DNA from: Enterocloster lavalensis
Lineage (GTDB): Bacteria > Bacillota > Clostridia > Lachnospirales > Lachnospiraceae
DNA length: 64,000 bases
Reading direction: 5' to 3'
NCBI RefSeq assembly: GCF_902364025.1
Contig: NZ_CABJCG010000005.1
Coordinates: forward strand, 184,922-248,921
Shown: positions 33,723 to 42,855 of the stretch, piece by piece
Layout: every line of letters begins with the position of its first letter
How positions within the stretch are numbered: the first letter of the stretch is position 1
Translations under genes and position numbers: made by a program
The notes under the pieces: model-generated
Told to the model about the DNA's origin: nothing
The model's database searches: none
What the model saw: the letters and a program-made list of their open reading frames with translations, nothing else

Positions 33723-34517
33723 ATGAAAATTTCAAAGGTGAACGCGGTGTACTTCAGCCCCACATTCAGCTCCGGGGAGATCACCGGGCTGGTGGCCGGG
33801 GAGATGGCTTTGGCCGGAAGTCTCGGACAGGGGGAGAACATTGACTTGTCCAAAACGGAGGAGGATGAGGCGGCTCATGAGTTTGGGCCGGAGGACGTTG
33901 TCTGTGTGGGTGTTCCGTCCTACGGCGGGCGTGTGCCGGGGATCGCAGCCAAGCGTATGGAGAATCTGCGGGGAGACGGGACCGCGGCCGTGGTGATCGC
34001 GGTGTACGGCAACCGGGATTACGACGATACGCTGCTGGAGATGAAAGATATTCTGGCCGAACGGGGATTTACGGTGATCGCCGGATTGGCCGCGATCGCC
34101 CAGCATTCCATCGCGCCCTCCATCGCCGCCGGGAGACCCGATGAGAAGGACCGCCACGAATTGCGGGAGGCTGCCCGGGCGATTTGGGAGAAACTGGAGG
34201 ACCTTGCGGCGCCGGCAGACGGCCAGGTGGAGGTAAAGGGGAAACGCCCTTACAAGGAGTACGGCGGTTCCGCTATGAAGCCAACGGCGGATGAGAGCTG
34301 CGTGGGCTGCGGAACCTGCGCCGAGCAGTGCCCGGTGAAGGCCATCCCGGCAGAGGCGCCGAACACCACGGACCGGGAACGCTGTATTTCCTGCATGCGC
34401 TGTATCAAAGTCTGCCCGGCAGGCGCCAGAAAGCTGGACCCGGCGGGGATTGCGGCGGTGGAGCAGAGGTTGAGCAAGATTTGCGGGGAGCGCAAGGAGA
34501 ACGAACTGTATATTTGA
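33723..34517 (+). CDS. Flavodoxin-like / 2[4Fe-4S] ferredoxin fusion protein (EFR1-like)
   Basis: Protein of 264 residues from ATG 33723 with GGAGG upstream. The N-terminal half is flavodoxin-like (VYFSPTFSSGEITGLVAGEM and GVPSYGGRVPGIAAKRMENL). The C-terminal part has two [4Fe-4S] motifs, CVGCGTCAEQCPVKAIP and CISCMRCIKVCPAGARK. Such EFR1-type proteins are thought to shuttle electrons in the cytoplasm of anaerobes; partners are unknown. It is a single gene with its own terminator. Confidence 0.9.
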   Translation: MKISKVNAVYFSPTFSSGEITGLVAGEMALAGSLGQGENIDLSKTEEDEAAHEFGPEDVVCVGVPSYGGRVPGIAAKRMENLRGDGTAAVVIAVYGNRDYDDTLLEMKDILAERGFTVIAGLAAIAQHSIAPSIAAGRPDEKDRHELREAARAIWEKLEDLAAPADGQVEVKGKRPYKEYGGSAMKPTADESCVGCGTCAEQCPVKAIPAEAPNTTDRERCISCMRCIKVCPAGARKLDPAGIAAVEQRLSKICGERKENELYI

Positions 34518-34534
34518 GGCGGGAATTAGTTGAG

Positions 34535-34579
34535 GCCGCCGTCCATCCGGGGAATCCGGGTGGGCGGCGGTATTTTTTT
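34535..34579 (+). terminator. Rho-independent terminator
   Basis: CCGCCGTCCATCC pairs with GGGTGGGCGGCGG (one mismatch) and is followed by TATTTTTTT, 18 bp after the ferredoxin-fusion stop. Confidence 0.88.
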
Positions 34580-34926
34580 GAGTGAAATGAGCTGTTGGAT
34601 AGACTGCAGGCCATTGCCCTGAGAAATTTAAGCAGTAATGATGCAGAAAGTTGCATCGGTTCGTCTCATAGAGTACAACTACATGCCGAAAATGGGGGTG
34701 TTTGGGTCAGTTGGCATGGCTAAAAGTATAAATACACAAAATATCCAAAATAAATAGATTAATCTGACAAAAAATGAAGTAAATATTAGCACATAAAAAA
34801 GAGTTATGGGTAAATAGTACAAAATGGTATTGGACAATTCAATTTTTAGTGGATAAAATTAATGTAAACACAATCCCGGGATGTGGTGTCAGGCAATGTT
34901 ATTTCAAACGAAAAAAGGGGGATTTT
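34580..34926 (+). other. AT-rich spacer with a coding-like fragment
   Basis: The region turns AT-rich. A start-less frame from about 34589 (NELLDRLQAIALRNLSSNDA, then QLHAENGGVWVSWHG and a stop near 34723) looks like a gene fragment but matches nothing I know. The remainder probably holds the promoter of the transporter gene; no clear SigA pair was picked. Confidence 0.3.
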
Positions 34927-36252
34927 ATGTTGGAAAAATTGAAGTCTGAGAAGATATTGGGGATACCGTTGTGGCTGTTTACAATTCTCACAGCTGCTAC
35001 TCTTTTGATTGCGAAATTTGACTATCTACCATACAACCTGGCTGGAATGCTTGCGTTCTCAATGATTGTGGGAGCGTTTCTGGGATACATCGGAGACAAA
35101 ATACCGGTTTGGAACGCCTGGTTTGGCGGCGGAATTATGCTGACCTGGATTATCATGTCCGCGGTTTACACCTTCAACTGGCTGCCGGAGAGCGCTATTT
35201 CCTGTATCGTAGATATCGGAATTGACGGCGGCTGGAGAGATTTCTTTATCGTCGTTCTGGTGGTGGGATCGATTTGTACGGTCAACCGTAAGATTCTGTT
35301 AAAATCTATTGTGGGGTTTATTCCCACCTGCGTCGTGGGCCTGCTTGCAGCGATTCTGTTTGGAATGGGAGCGGCCCTGATCGTTGGGGTGGACCCGATC
35401 CGAGCCATGATTTATTATGCGCTCCCTGTAATGGGCGGCGGTACCGGAGCGGGGGCGGTTCCTATGTCTGAGATGTTTGCAGCCGCTACAGGACAGGATT
35501 CCGGCACCTGGTTTGGGCCAGCGTTCGCGGCGCTCTGTGTGGCAGATTCCCTGGCGATCATTTTGGCTTCCTCCCTGAATGTGCTTGGCAAGAAGTTCCC
35601 AAGGCTAAGCGGATACCCCTCTATGATGCGTCCCGGAAAAAAGGAGATCAACTCCCGGGAAACTGTGGAGTCCGCAAAGGCACAGATGCGTCCAGCGACG
35701 GTGGAAGAGTATGCGCTGGGTCTTGCATTTGCAGTATTTATGTACATTGTGGCAAACTTTTATTCCAAGATTTCACTGATCAACAATGCGGGACTGGGTT
35801 TCAGCATCCATGCTTTCGCCTGGCTGGTTATTTTTATGGCGGTTCTGATCGGCACGGACATTCTGCCGGAAAAGATTAAGGTGGGCTGCGCCGCGATTTC
35901 CAAGTTTTTCGCCAAATACATGGTATTTGCCCAGATGATCATTATGGGCTGCGCCTCGTCCCTGTACGACTTCGGCGAGATGCTGCTGCCCAAAAATCTG
36001 TTTATTATCACCATGGTCATGATCGGGGCAATCATCGGCACGGGGGCGTTCGGATATCTGCTGGGCTTCTATCCGGTTGAGATTGCCATGACAGCGGGCT
36101 TGTGTCAGGCGAACGCGGGAAATTCAGGAGATTTGATGACACTGAGCGCTGGCAAACGGCTTGATCTGCTTGCTTTCTCATCCGTGGCAACGCGGATCGG
36201 CGGAGCGATTACGCTGGTGATCGCAAGTATTTTGTTTGGCTTTTTTGCGTAG
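34927..36252 (+). CDS. 2-hydroxycarboxylate transporter family (2HCT) carrier
   Basis: Protein of 441 residues from ATG 34927 behind AAGGGGG; an earlier frame start at 34849 lacks a ribosome site. The length and about eleven hydrophobic segments fit the 2HCT family (CitS, CitP, MaeP). The first of the two family GGxG re-entrant loops is clear (YALPVMGGGTGAGAVPMSEM). The second appears as CQANAGNSGDLMTLSAGKR near the C-terminus. Known members take up citrate, malate or lactate with Na+ or H+, or exchange them; the substrate here is not determined. It is the first gene of a hydrolase cluster, so an organic acid or conjugate linked to those enzymes is likely. Confidence 0.87.
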   Translation: MLEKLKSEKILGIPLWLFTILTAATLLIAKFDYLPYNLAGMLAFSMIVGAFLGYIGDKIPVWNAWFGGGIMLTWIIMSAVYTFNWLPESAISCIVDIGIDGGWRDFFIVVLVVGSICTVNRKILLKSIVGFIPTCVVGLLAAILFGMGAALIVGVDPIRAMIYYALPVMGGGTGAGAVPMSEMFAAATGQDSGTWFGPAFAALCVADSLAIILASSLNVLGKKFPRLSGYPSMMRPGKKEINSRETVESAKAQMRPATVEEYALGLAFAVFMYIVANFYSKISLINNAGLGFSIHAFAWLVIFMAVLIGTDILPEKIKVGCAAISKFFAKYMVFAQMIIMGCASSLYDFGEMLLPKNLFIITMVMIGAIIGTGAFGYLLGFYPVEIAMTAGLCQANAGNSGDLMTLSAGKRLDLLAFSSVATRIGGAITLVIASILFGFFA

Positions 36253-36272
36253 AAAATGAGAGGCTTTATGTG

Positions 36273-37367
36273 ATGAAAAAACGAGAATGTTTCAGCCACT
36301 ATATTTTTAAAGGTTCTCATTTTGAGGTGGGAATCCAGCATGGAGAAGCGTTTCGCGAAGATATACGGAACCATATGAATATGATTCTGGAACTGGCAGC
36401 GGGAAATTCCGGATTGTCCAGGGATGCTGTTTTGAAGCTTGTGGATGGTTATGAACCGTTTATTGCGAAGTATACACCCGGTTTTATAGAAGAACTGAAA
36501 GGGCTTTCGCAGGGGGCGGGGATTGAATACAGAGAAGCCCTCCTGCTTCAAATGAAACAGGAAATTGTATATGCGGCGAGGTTCGGGAACGCGGTGCCGT
36601 CAGATCAGGCCTGTACTTCCTTTGCGTTTGACAGTACCTATACTTGTGACGGAAAGGTATATAGCGGTCAGAATACCGATCAGGACGGAGAGTTCAGGAA
36701 TGTTGGAAATGTTGTTACGTTTGCTGTGACCGGCAAGCCGCGGATCATGATGTTGGTTCCGGCGGGACAGATAAGCTTTATGGGAATGAACGAATTGGGT
36801 ATGAGCACAGCTTGTAATTTTCTTCCCTGTACCGGTTGGAAGACGGGATTTCCGAGGTATTTGCTGTCGCGTTATATGCTGGAGCAGAAAGACTTTGATC
36901 AGGCATGCCTAAGCCTTGAGCGCATAAATTCTATTGCCTCATCCCGGAATATCCTTCTGGCGGATCATAAAGGGCACATGGTGAATTATGAGATCCTGCC
37001 GGTGGGCGTGGGAGAGATCCATGGAAATGGCTCCCTGATTCACACGAATCACTTCGTTCATCCTGAAATGGCGAAGTATGAAAAGAGCAATCCTTATGAG
37101 ATGGAGGATTCGCTGGTGCGGTATCAGAGGTTTACAGAACTAAGCGAAGACAATAAAGGGAAAATTGATCTGGCTTTGATTCAGGCGTTTTTGAGAGATC
37201 ATGGCGACCATCCGTGCTACAGCATCTGCATGCATCCCAGTCTCCACAATACATATCGGACCATGGCTTCTTTGGTGTTTGACCTGACAGACCGGGTGAT
37301 GTATGTGGCGGCGGGAAATCCATGCCAAAGCCGGTATCAAAAATATACATTTGAAATGCAGCCATAA
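36273..37367 (+). CDS. C45-family autoproteolytic acyltransferase/hydrolase, paralogue 1
   Basis: Protein of 364 residues from ATG 36273 (GTG 36270 adjacent; GAGAGG upstream). Features of the peptidase C45 / acyl-CoA:6-aminopenicillanate acyltransferase-like Ntn fold are present: GSHFEVGIQHGEAFREDI at the start, GLSQGAGIEYREALLLQ, and the putative N-terminal nucleophile C114 in DQACTSFAF, which would be exposed by self-cleavage. GQNTDQDGEF, GMNELGMSTACN and HTNHFVHPEM follow. Family members make or hydrolyse amide bonds, for example of N-acyl amines. No signal peptide is seen, so it acts in the cytoplasm after uptake. It starts 20 bp after the transporter. Confidence 0.85.
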   Translation: MKKRECFSHYIFKGSHFEVGIQHGEAFREDIRNHMNMILELAAGNSGLSRDAVLKLVDGYEPFIAKYTPGFIEELKGLSQGAGIEYREALLLQMKQEIVYAARFGNAVPSDQACTSFAFDSTYTCDGKVYSGQNTDQDGEFRNVGNVVTFAVTGKPRIMMLVPAGQISFMGMNELGMSTACNFLPCTGWKTGFPRYLLSRYMLEQKDFDQACLSLERINSIASSRNILLADHKGHMVNYEILPVGVGEIHGNGSLIHTNHFVHPEMAKYEKSNPYEMEDSLVRYQRFTELSEDNKGKIDLALIQAFLRDHGDHPCYSICMHPSLHNTYRTMASLVFDLTDRVMYVAAGNPCQSRYQKYTFEMQP

Positions 37368-37413
37368 TGCATAATGGTGCGACTATTTTGTAAGAGAGGG
37401 ACGGAGGAACAGG

Positions 37414-38445
37414 ATGCGCGAATTTAAATATATTACAATCGACGGCAACACACCATATGAAAGGGGAAAACAGCACGGTGAGGCCGCAAGGGAGTTGATC
37501 GGTCTTGGGCTGGACCGTTACCACAGGAAGTTTAAAGCGCCATGGGAGACGGTGCGGGAGAAGGCGGAGCGGTACGTGGAGTTTTTGACGGCGGATTACA
37601 GTGATCTTTTGGACGAAATCCGAGGCATTGGAGACGGTGCGGGCGTTGATTTCGAGGATATGATGGTTCTTAATACCCGCTATGAACTGTCAAAATTTCC
37701 GTTTGCCAAAGAATGCACCACATTTGCCGTCCTGCCTGACGCATCCGAGAACCGGCATGTTTATCTGGGGATGAACTGGGATAACGCGCGCTGGATGCAG
37801 GATAGCTCGCTGCTCTTTCACGTCAATGAGCAGAATGGCATCCGGTATTTCTGCATGACGGAGGCAGGACAGCTGATCCGGCATGGATTCAACAACTTTG
37901 GAGTCGGCATTGTTACCAACAATCTTGACAGCAAGGCGGATACGGATGGAGTCGGCGTGCCCACGAATTTCATGAGGCGACGGGTAATCACCAGCCGGTC
38001 TATGGAGGAGGCAGTGGATCATATTGTATCGGCACCCAGGGCGGTTTCCTGCAACTTGATGATCGGGTCGGAAAATGGTACCATAGACTTGGAAGTGAAT
38101 CCGAAGTATGACATTCGAATCATACCTGACAATGGTATTCTCACCCATGCGAATCATTTCCGGGTGCACAGGGAGCTGGAAAAGGATTTTGATCAGGCAT
38201 TTTTCCGGGATGTGCGGTTATACTCTCTGTTGGAGCGGAGGCGCGGAAGCATTAACCCGGAATTTATACAGGACTGTTTGAAAGATCATTATCGGGAGAA
38301 TCCAGAGTCCGGGGAAGCGGTGTGCAATCATGATGAGCGATGGGCCGTAACCATCGCCTCGCAGATTTATGATCTCACGGCGAAGGAAGCCTTTGTCTGC
38401 TGCGGAAATCCCTGCGAGGGAACGTACCGGCACTACAGTTTATGA
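37414..38445 (+). CDS. C45-family autoproteolytic acyltransferase/hydrolase, paralogue 2
   Basis: Protein of 343 residues behind GGAGGAA. It has the same fold markers as the preceding gene: NTPYERGKQHGEAARELI, GIGDGAGVDFEDMMVLN, putative nucleophile C101 in KECTTFAVL, GMNWDNARW, FNNFGVGIVTNN and LTHANHF. The two paralogues are clearly diverged, which suggests different substrates or a heteromeric enzyme rather than a recent duplication. The downstream esterase starts 22 bp later. Confidence 0.85.
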   Translation: MREFKYITIDGNTPYERGKQHGEAARELIGLGLDRYHRKFKAPWETVREKAERYVEFLTADYSDLLDEIRGIGDGAGVDFEDMMVLNTRYELSKFPFAKECTTFAVLPDASENRHVYLGMNWDNARWMQDSSLLFHVNEQNGIRYFCMTEAGQLIRHGFNNFGVGIVTNNLDSKADTDGVGVPTNFMRRRVITSRSMEEAVDHIVSAPRAVSCNLMIGSENGTIDLEVNPKYDIRIIPDNGILTHANHFRVHRELEKDFDQAFFRDVRLYSLLERRRGSINPEFIQDCLKDHYRENPESGEAVCNHDERWAVTIASQIYDLTAKEAFVCCGNPCEGTYRHYSL

Positions 38446-38467
38446 GTGAGAGGCGGGAGGGGAAAAG

Positions 38468-39298
38468 ATGATTAGTTGTAAAGTTCTTGCGGTAACGGAT
38501 GACCCGGAGGCGAGGAAGGGGATCGTGGGGGATGCGGACTATAACATGCTTTGGTATTGCAGGGCAGACCCCCGTTTCCAGTATTGGGTGAGGGTTCCCA
38601 AGTGTTATCTGGAGGACGAAAACAGGCGAGGGTATAAGCTGGTCGTTGTGATACACGGCACCGGCTGCGAGGTGGAGCGGTACCTTCAGGCCGCAGCGCC
38701 GCTTCTGGAGGAGCAGCACGTGGTTATGCTGGCGCCGGTATTTCCCAGCGGGTTGTTTGAGCTGAGTGATTTCAACAGTTACAAACTGCTCGCCTGCGAC
38801 GGCATACGGTATGATGAAATTCTGCTTCAGATGATTGAAGAGTTGAGATATCGATATGAGGGCGTTGAGACGGATCAGTTCTTCCTCTGCGGGCATTCCG
38901 GAGGCGGCCAGTTCACAAACCGTTTCCTGTTTGTACACCCGGACCGCTTGACGGCGGTTTCCATCAGTGCGCCTGGAAGGCCTACTTTGATCGATTTTGA
39001 ACAGGATTATTTCATGGGTGTTCGGGATTTAAAAGAACATTTTGGCCATGGGATCGACCTGGAAACATTGAGAAAGGTACATGTACAGATGGTTGTGGGT
39101 AGTCTGGACTGTAAATATGTGGGAGAAAGCCCTTGCGGGTCAACCAGAATTGAGCGTTTGAAATGTCTGAAACAAAATTTTGAGGCTCATGGAATTTCCG
39201 TACAGTTGAATGTGCTGGACGGAGTGGATCATGAGAGCCTTGAAGGGGACGAAAAGCGGATGGCCGCGTTTGGCGAATTTTTCAAAAAATATATGTGA
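38468..39298 (+). CDS. Alpha/beta-hydrolase (esterase/feruloyl-esterase-like)
   Basis: Protein of 276 residues with GGGAGGGG upstream. The serine hydrolase elbow is GHSGGG (S144), the oxyanion strand is VVVIHGTGCEVERY, and a candidate catalytic histidine lies in DGVDHESLEG near the C-terminus. No signal peptide. In context it probably cleaves an ester in the compound handled by the two C45-type enzymes and the transporter. The nearby LysR gene starts 79 bp downstream. Confidence 0.83.
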   Translation: MISCKVLAVTDDPEARKGIVGDADYNMLWYCRADPRFQYWVRVPKCYLEDENRRGYKLVVVIHGTGCEVERYLQAAAPLLEEQHVVMLAPVFPSGLFELSDFNSYKLLACDGIRYDEILLQMIEELRYRYEGVETDQFFLCGHSGGGQFTNRFLFVHPDRLTAVSISAPGRPTLIDFEQDYFMGVRDLKEHFGHGIDLETLRKVHVQMVVGSLDCKYVGESPCGSTRIERLKCLKQNFEAHGISVQLNVLDGVDHESLEGDEKRMAAFGEFFKKYM

Positions 39299-39377
39299 TA
39301 TTATGGGCGCAACGGCAGAAATGGTTTCGGGAGAAAGCATTTCTGCCGTTTGCGGGCAAAAAAGGAGGAGATATACA

Positions 39378-40316
39378 ATGAGCAGCAGTTATTCAAAGTT
39401 ACAGTATATCATTGCGATTGCAGACAAGAAGAGCATTTCCCAAGCCGCCCGCGATTTGTATATTTCCCAGCCTGCGCTGACAAAATATATCAGCACACTG
39501 GAGGACGAGCTTGGAGTCCAGTTGTTTGACCGAACGAGTACGCCGATTCAGCTGACCTATGCGGGGGAGGTTTATCTGGAGTATGCGAAGCTGCAGTCCG
39601 GTATGGAAAAAAAGATGCGGGCAGAGATGGAAGAAATCTCCAAAATGAAGAGGGGCAGAATTAATCTGGGAATTGGAATCGGACAGGGCGAGTATTGGCT
39701 GCCGCAAATTCTGCCGGTGTTTTCGCGCTTGTATCCAGGGATAGAGGTGCACATTTATGACGGCTTTCAACAGGATTATGAGGAGATGCTGGCCCGGGGA
39801 AATATCGATATTGCAATCTCCTCCTGGACGTCACGTTCCGATAAGTTCCAGTATGAGGAGATCTGTGAGGAGAATATTTTGCTTTATATGTCCCCAGAGG
39901 ACCACATTTTAAAGAATATTGATGTTTCCGGCAATGATGCAGACCATCCGGTCTACATCCGCCCGGAATTGTTGAATGGCGCTACGATTATTATGACAAA
40001 GCCGGTAAATTCTACATCCAGAACCGTCGCGCAGATCCTGACGCTCTGTGATATAAAAGCGGGGAAACGCATGTATGTCGGAAGCTGTAACACGGCATAT
40101 TCGCTTGCGGCAGAGGGCATGGGGGTGGCGTTTTTTCCGCGAAGCAGCTATTTTTTCCCGGGTTATCACAAGAAGCCGGTGTGCTGCACGGTGACGGATC
40201 CTCCTTGCAGGAGAAAAATTGTGGCGGCCTACCGGAAGGAAGACCTCCTGTCCAATATCAAGAAAAGTTTTATCGAAGTGGTGAAACAGGTGGTAATAGA
40301 AAACCGTCTTTATTGA
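39378..40316 (+). CDS. LysR-family transcriptional regulator
   Basis: Protein of 312 residues from ATG 39378, preceded by AAGGAGGAG. The N-terminal HTH is SISQAARDLYISQPALTKYISTLEDELGVQLFDR; the C-terminal substrate-binding domain reads RGRINLGIGIGQGEYWLPQILPVFSRLYPGI. It lies downstream of, and in the same direction as, the 2HCT/C45/hydrolase genes and is the obvious candidate to regulate them, although LysR regulators are more often divergent from their targets. Confidence 0.92.
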   Translation: MSSSYSKLQYIIAIADKKSISQAARDLYISQPALTKYISTLEDELGVQLFDRTSTPIQLTYAGEVYLEYAKLQSGMEKKMRAEMEEISKMKRGRINLGIGIGQGEYWLPQILPVFSRLYPGIEVHIYDGFQQDYEEMLARGNIDIAISSWTSRSDKFQYEEICEENILLYMSPEDHILKNIDVSGNDADHPVYIRPELLNGATIIMTKPVNSTSRTVAQILTLCDIKAGKRMYVGSCNTAYSLAAEGMGVAFFPRSSYFFPGYHKKPVCCTVTDPPCRRKIVAAYRKEDLLSNIKKSFIEVVKQVVIENRLY

Positions 40317-40366
40317 GACTGACGGAAGGGGTTAAACGCAGGAGAAGATGGAGCGGAGAGCCGGAT

Positions 40367-40415
40367 ATCAGGGAATGATCATGCAAAATGCGTGTGATTA
40401 TTCCCTGATTTTTTT
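40367..40415 (+). terminator. Rho-independent terminator after lysR
   Basis: ATCAGGGAATGATCA pairs with TGATTATTCCCTGAT (one mismatch) and runs into seven T's. Confidence 0.9.
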
Positions 40416-40590
40416 ATGCGTTGGCGGAGATTTAAGGGGGATTTTGGGAGTAGGAGGGGCTTTTTTGAACGCGGATAATCCCTGTCTTATTGTGCCCGGA
40501 TTACTAAGAATACAAGAAAATGTTCTCAAAAACCTCAAAAATTGTGCATTATACACAAAAACGGAGTTGAAAGATGCATCAGATTATCGA

Positions 40591-40668
40591 TAGACAACAA
40601 AAACAGAGCCGTATATAATAGTGAGTATATTAGAAATGACGAAGATATTCGAAATAAAGAATATACTC
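40591..40668 (+). promoter_or_regulatory. Promoter of the ROK/SIS/ABC operon with downstream inverted repeat
   Basis: -35 TAGACA (40591-40596), a 17-base spacer and -10 TATAAT (40614-40619) form a near-consensus SigA promoter. The start region carries GAGTATATT (40623-40631) repeated inverted as AATATACTC (40660-40668), a likely operator. The resulting leader is about 235 bases long before the first start codon. The rest of the 40416-40861 gap is AT-rich and shows no gene. Confidence 0.7.
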
Positions 40669-40861
40669 CCTCACGGGGCGATCGAAAGACGGGGGCATAT
40701 TTTTTTACCTGCAATAGACTGATAATATCAATGATTGTTACATAATTAACAGATAAAAAGGACGGCAGAGGCCGGTTGAAGATTTTCTTTCTTTTTTACC
40801 CGGACAGCCGTTGGGACACAAATAACGGAAGATTTTAAGACTGAATGCAGCAGGGGGTTAT

Positions 40862-41794
40862 ATGGACAGAAAGGTTATTTTATCAGTGGACGTTGGCGGT
40901 TCCAAATATGTGGTGGGCCTGGTTCGGGAGAATGGGCAGATTATCTGCAAGCGCCGGTATAACTGGCGGCACATTTCCGCGGACAGCGTGGTGGAGCAGA
41001 TCACGGAGGCCATGCAGCAGGCGATCCGGGAGAATCCGGGCGTTCAGATCAGCGCCGTGGGTATGACGATTCCCGGTCTGGTGGATCCGGCGGCGGGGGT
41101 GTGGGTGTCGGCCCGGTTTATGGGGATTTACGGGCTGCACATCGGAAGGATTTTGACGGAGCGTTTCGGCTACCGGGTGTTTCTGGACAACGACTGTAAC
41201 GCCAGCGCCATCGCGGAGCGGATGTACGGGGTCTGCAAGCGCACGGACCATTTTATCTATCTGACGGTCAGCAACAGCATCGGTGGCGCCCTCTACTTAA
41301 ACGGGGAACTGTACCGGGGGGCGTTCGGAAATGCGGGCGAGATCGGAGAGTGTTATGTGGATGATGGACTGGACGGCAGCGGCAGGCGGGACGCGCTGGA
41401 GAATTTTGCTTCCGGCCGCGGGCTGGCGGCCACCTATGTGAAGCTGGGAGGCAGTCCCAAGATCGACGGGGAAGCGCCGGAGGGGCTGACCATTAGCCGA
41501 CTGGCCCAGAAAGGGGATCCCATCGCGCTGAAGGCGTTTGAGATGGAAGGCCGGTACCTGGGACAGGTGATCGCCATGTGCTGTTCCGTTCTGGACCCGG
41601 AGAAGGTGATCCTCGGCGGCGGCGTGGCTTTGGCCTTTGACCAGTATAAAGAGCCGCTGATCCGCACGGTGAAGCAGGAACTGAACATCGGAGGCAAGAC
41701 GATCCCGCTGATCCGCCCCACGGGGCTGGGAGACGACGGAGGCCTGTTGGGTGCGGCCGCGGTAGCGGTTTTGGAATTAAATCATTTTGGGTAA
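40862..41794 (+). CDS. ROK-family sugar kinase/regulator-like protein 1
   Basis: Protein of 310 residues behind CAGGGGG. An ATP-binding phosphate-1 motif SVDVGGSKYVVGLV, LDNDCNASAIAERM, and the C-terminal GGGVALAF are typical of the ROK (repressor, ORF, kinase) family. No HTH precedes the fold, so it is kinase-like rather than a repressor. The cysteine-rich zinc motif of many ROK kinases (CxCGxxGC) is absent; the corresponding segment reads IGECYVDDGLDGSG. It is the first gene of an eight-gene operon for an imported sugar, probably an amino sugar. Confidence 0.87.
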   Translation: MDRKVILSVDVGGSKYVVGLVRENGQIICKRRYNWRHISADSVVEQITEAMQQAIRENPGVQISAVGMTIPGLVDPAAGVWVSARFMGIYGLHIGRILTERFGYRVFLDNDCNASAIAERMYGVCKRTDHFIYLTVSNSIGGALYLNGELYRGAFGNAGEIGECYVDDGLDGSGRRDALENFASGRGLAATYVKLGGSPKIDGEAPEGLTISRLAQKGDPIALKAFEMEGRYLGQVIAMCCSVLDPEKVILGGGVALAFDQYKEPLIRTVKQELNIGGKTIPLIRPTGLGDDGGLLGAAAVAVLELNHFG

Positions 41795-41873
41795 CTGTCC
41801 GGGCGGCGGGACATTGGCGTATAGAGCCGCTTTAGGGGCTGTCTGAAGAATTACCGTGTTGGAGGTTGGAAGT

Positions 41874-42854
41874 TTGGAGAGAACAGAACGCGTGGTCCTG
41901 GGGATCGACGTAGGAGGGACTAAAGTATGTGCCGGCGTTGTGACGGAGGACGGCCGGGTGTTGGACAAACAGCGCTATCCCCACCGGAACGTTCCGGTTG
42001 AGGAGTGGACAAAGGAGCTGATGGCGCAGACGGACGCCCTGCTGGAGCGCTGCGGCATGAGGGACCGGATTGCGGCGGTGGGAATCGGCTGCCGGGGTAA
42101 TGTGGATCACCGCAGCCAGCGGCTTATGGCTACCACGATCATGAAGCTCAGCCCGGAATATGATTTCTGCCAGGCGCTGCGCAGCCGGTACGGCCGCCCG
42201 GTCTACATCGACAACGACGTGAAGGCGGTGGCCTGCGCAGAGATTGTGTTCGGCGCGGGCAGGGAGTGCGGCGATTTTGTCTGCTACAACGTGGGAACCG
42301 GAATCGCGGTGGCCTCCGTGGCGGAGGGACGCCTGATCCGGGGCAGGGACAACAACGCGGGGGAGATCAGCACCGATTATCTGCCGGGAGGCAGGGACGG
42401 CGAAGCGACTCCCGGGCTGGAGGCGGCGGCCTCGGGCAGAGGCATCGAGGACCAGGCCAGAGCGCTTTTGGACGTCTGCCCGGATTCGGCGCTGGCGGCC
42501 CAGGGGGAGAAGCTCACCGCCCGGGACGTGCTGGCGGCCTGCCGGGAGGGAGACCCGCTGGCCGGGAAGGTGGTGCGGCGGGCCCTGTACATGCTGGCAG
42601 CCTCGGCGGTCAATATCCGGCACCTGCTGAACCCGGAGCGGTTTGTATTTGTGGGGGGCGTGATCTCGGACCCCTGGTTTTTCGAACAGCTGCAGGGGAC
42701 GGTTGAGGAACTGTCCCGGGCGGTGGGAGAGCGGTGGGACGCCGTGCTGCAGGTCTCGGAGCTTGGCATCGAACATGCAGGGCTTCTGGGGGCGGCGAGC
42801 GTGGCTTTCTATAACATGAAACTGAACGAACAAAACCATAAGGAGGTTGAGTAG
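41874..42854 (+). CDS. ROK-family sugar kinase-like protein 2
   Basis: Protein of 326 residues. TTG 41874 is chosen because GGAGG (41861-41865) is eight bases upstream; GTG 41856 and TTG 41859 precede that site. Motifs: LGIDVGGTKVCAGVV, IDNDVKAVACAEIVFGAG, NVGTGIAVASV and FVGGVI. It too lacks the ROK zinc-cysteine motif and is diverged from its neighbour. Two ROK proteins side by side could be an N-acetylhexosamine-type kinase plus a second kinase or regulator. The SIS gene follows after one base. Confidence 0.87.
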   Translation: MERTERVVLGIDVGGTKVCAGVVTEDGRVLDKQRYPHRNVPVEEWTKELMAQTDALLERCGMRDRIAAVGIGCRGNVDHRSQRLMATTIMKLSPEYDFCQALRSRYGRPVYIDNDVKAVACAEIVFGAGRECGDFVCYNVGTGIAVASVAEGRLIRGRDNNAGEISTDYLPGGRDGEATPGLEAAASGRGIEDQARALLDVCPDSALAAQGEKLTARDVLAACREGDPLAGKVVRRALYMLAASAVNIRHLLNPERFVFVGGVISDPWFFEQLQGTVEELSRAVGERWDAVLQVSELGIEHAGLLGAASVAFYNMKLNEQNHKEVE

Positions 42855-42855
42855 G

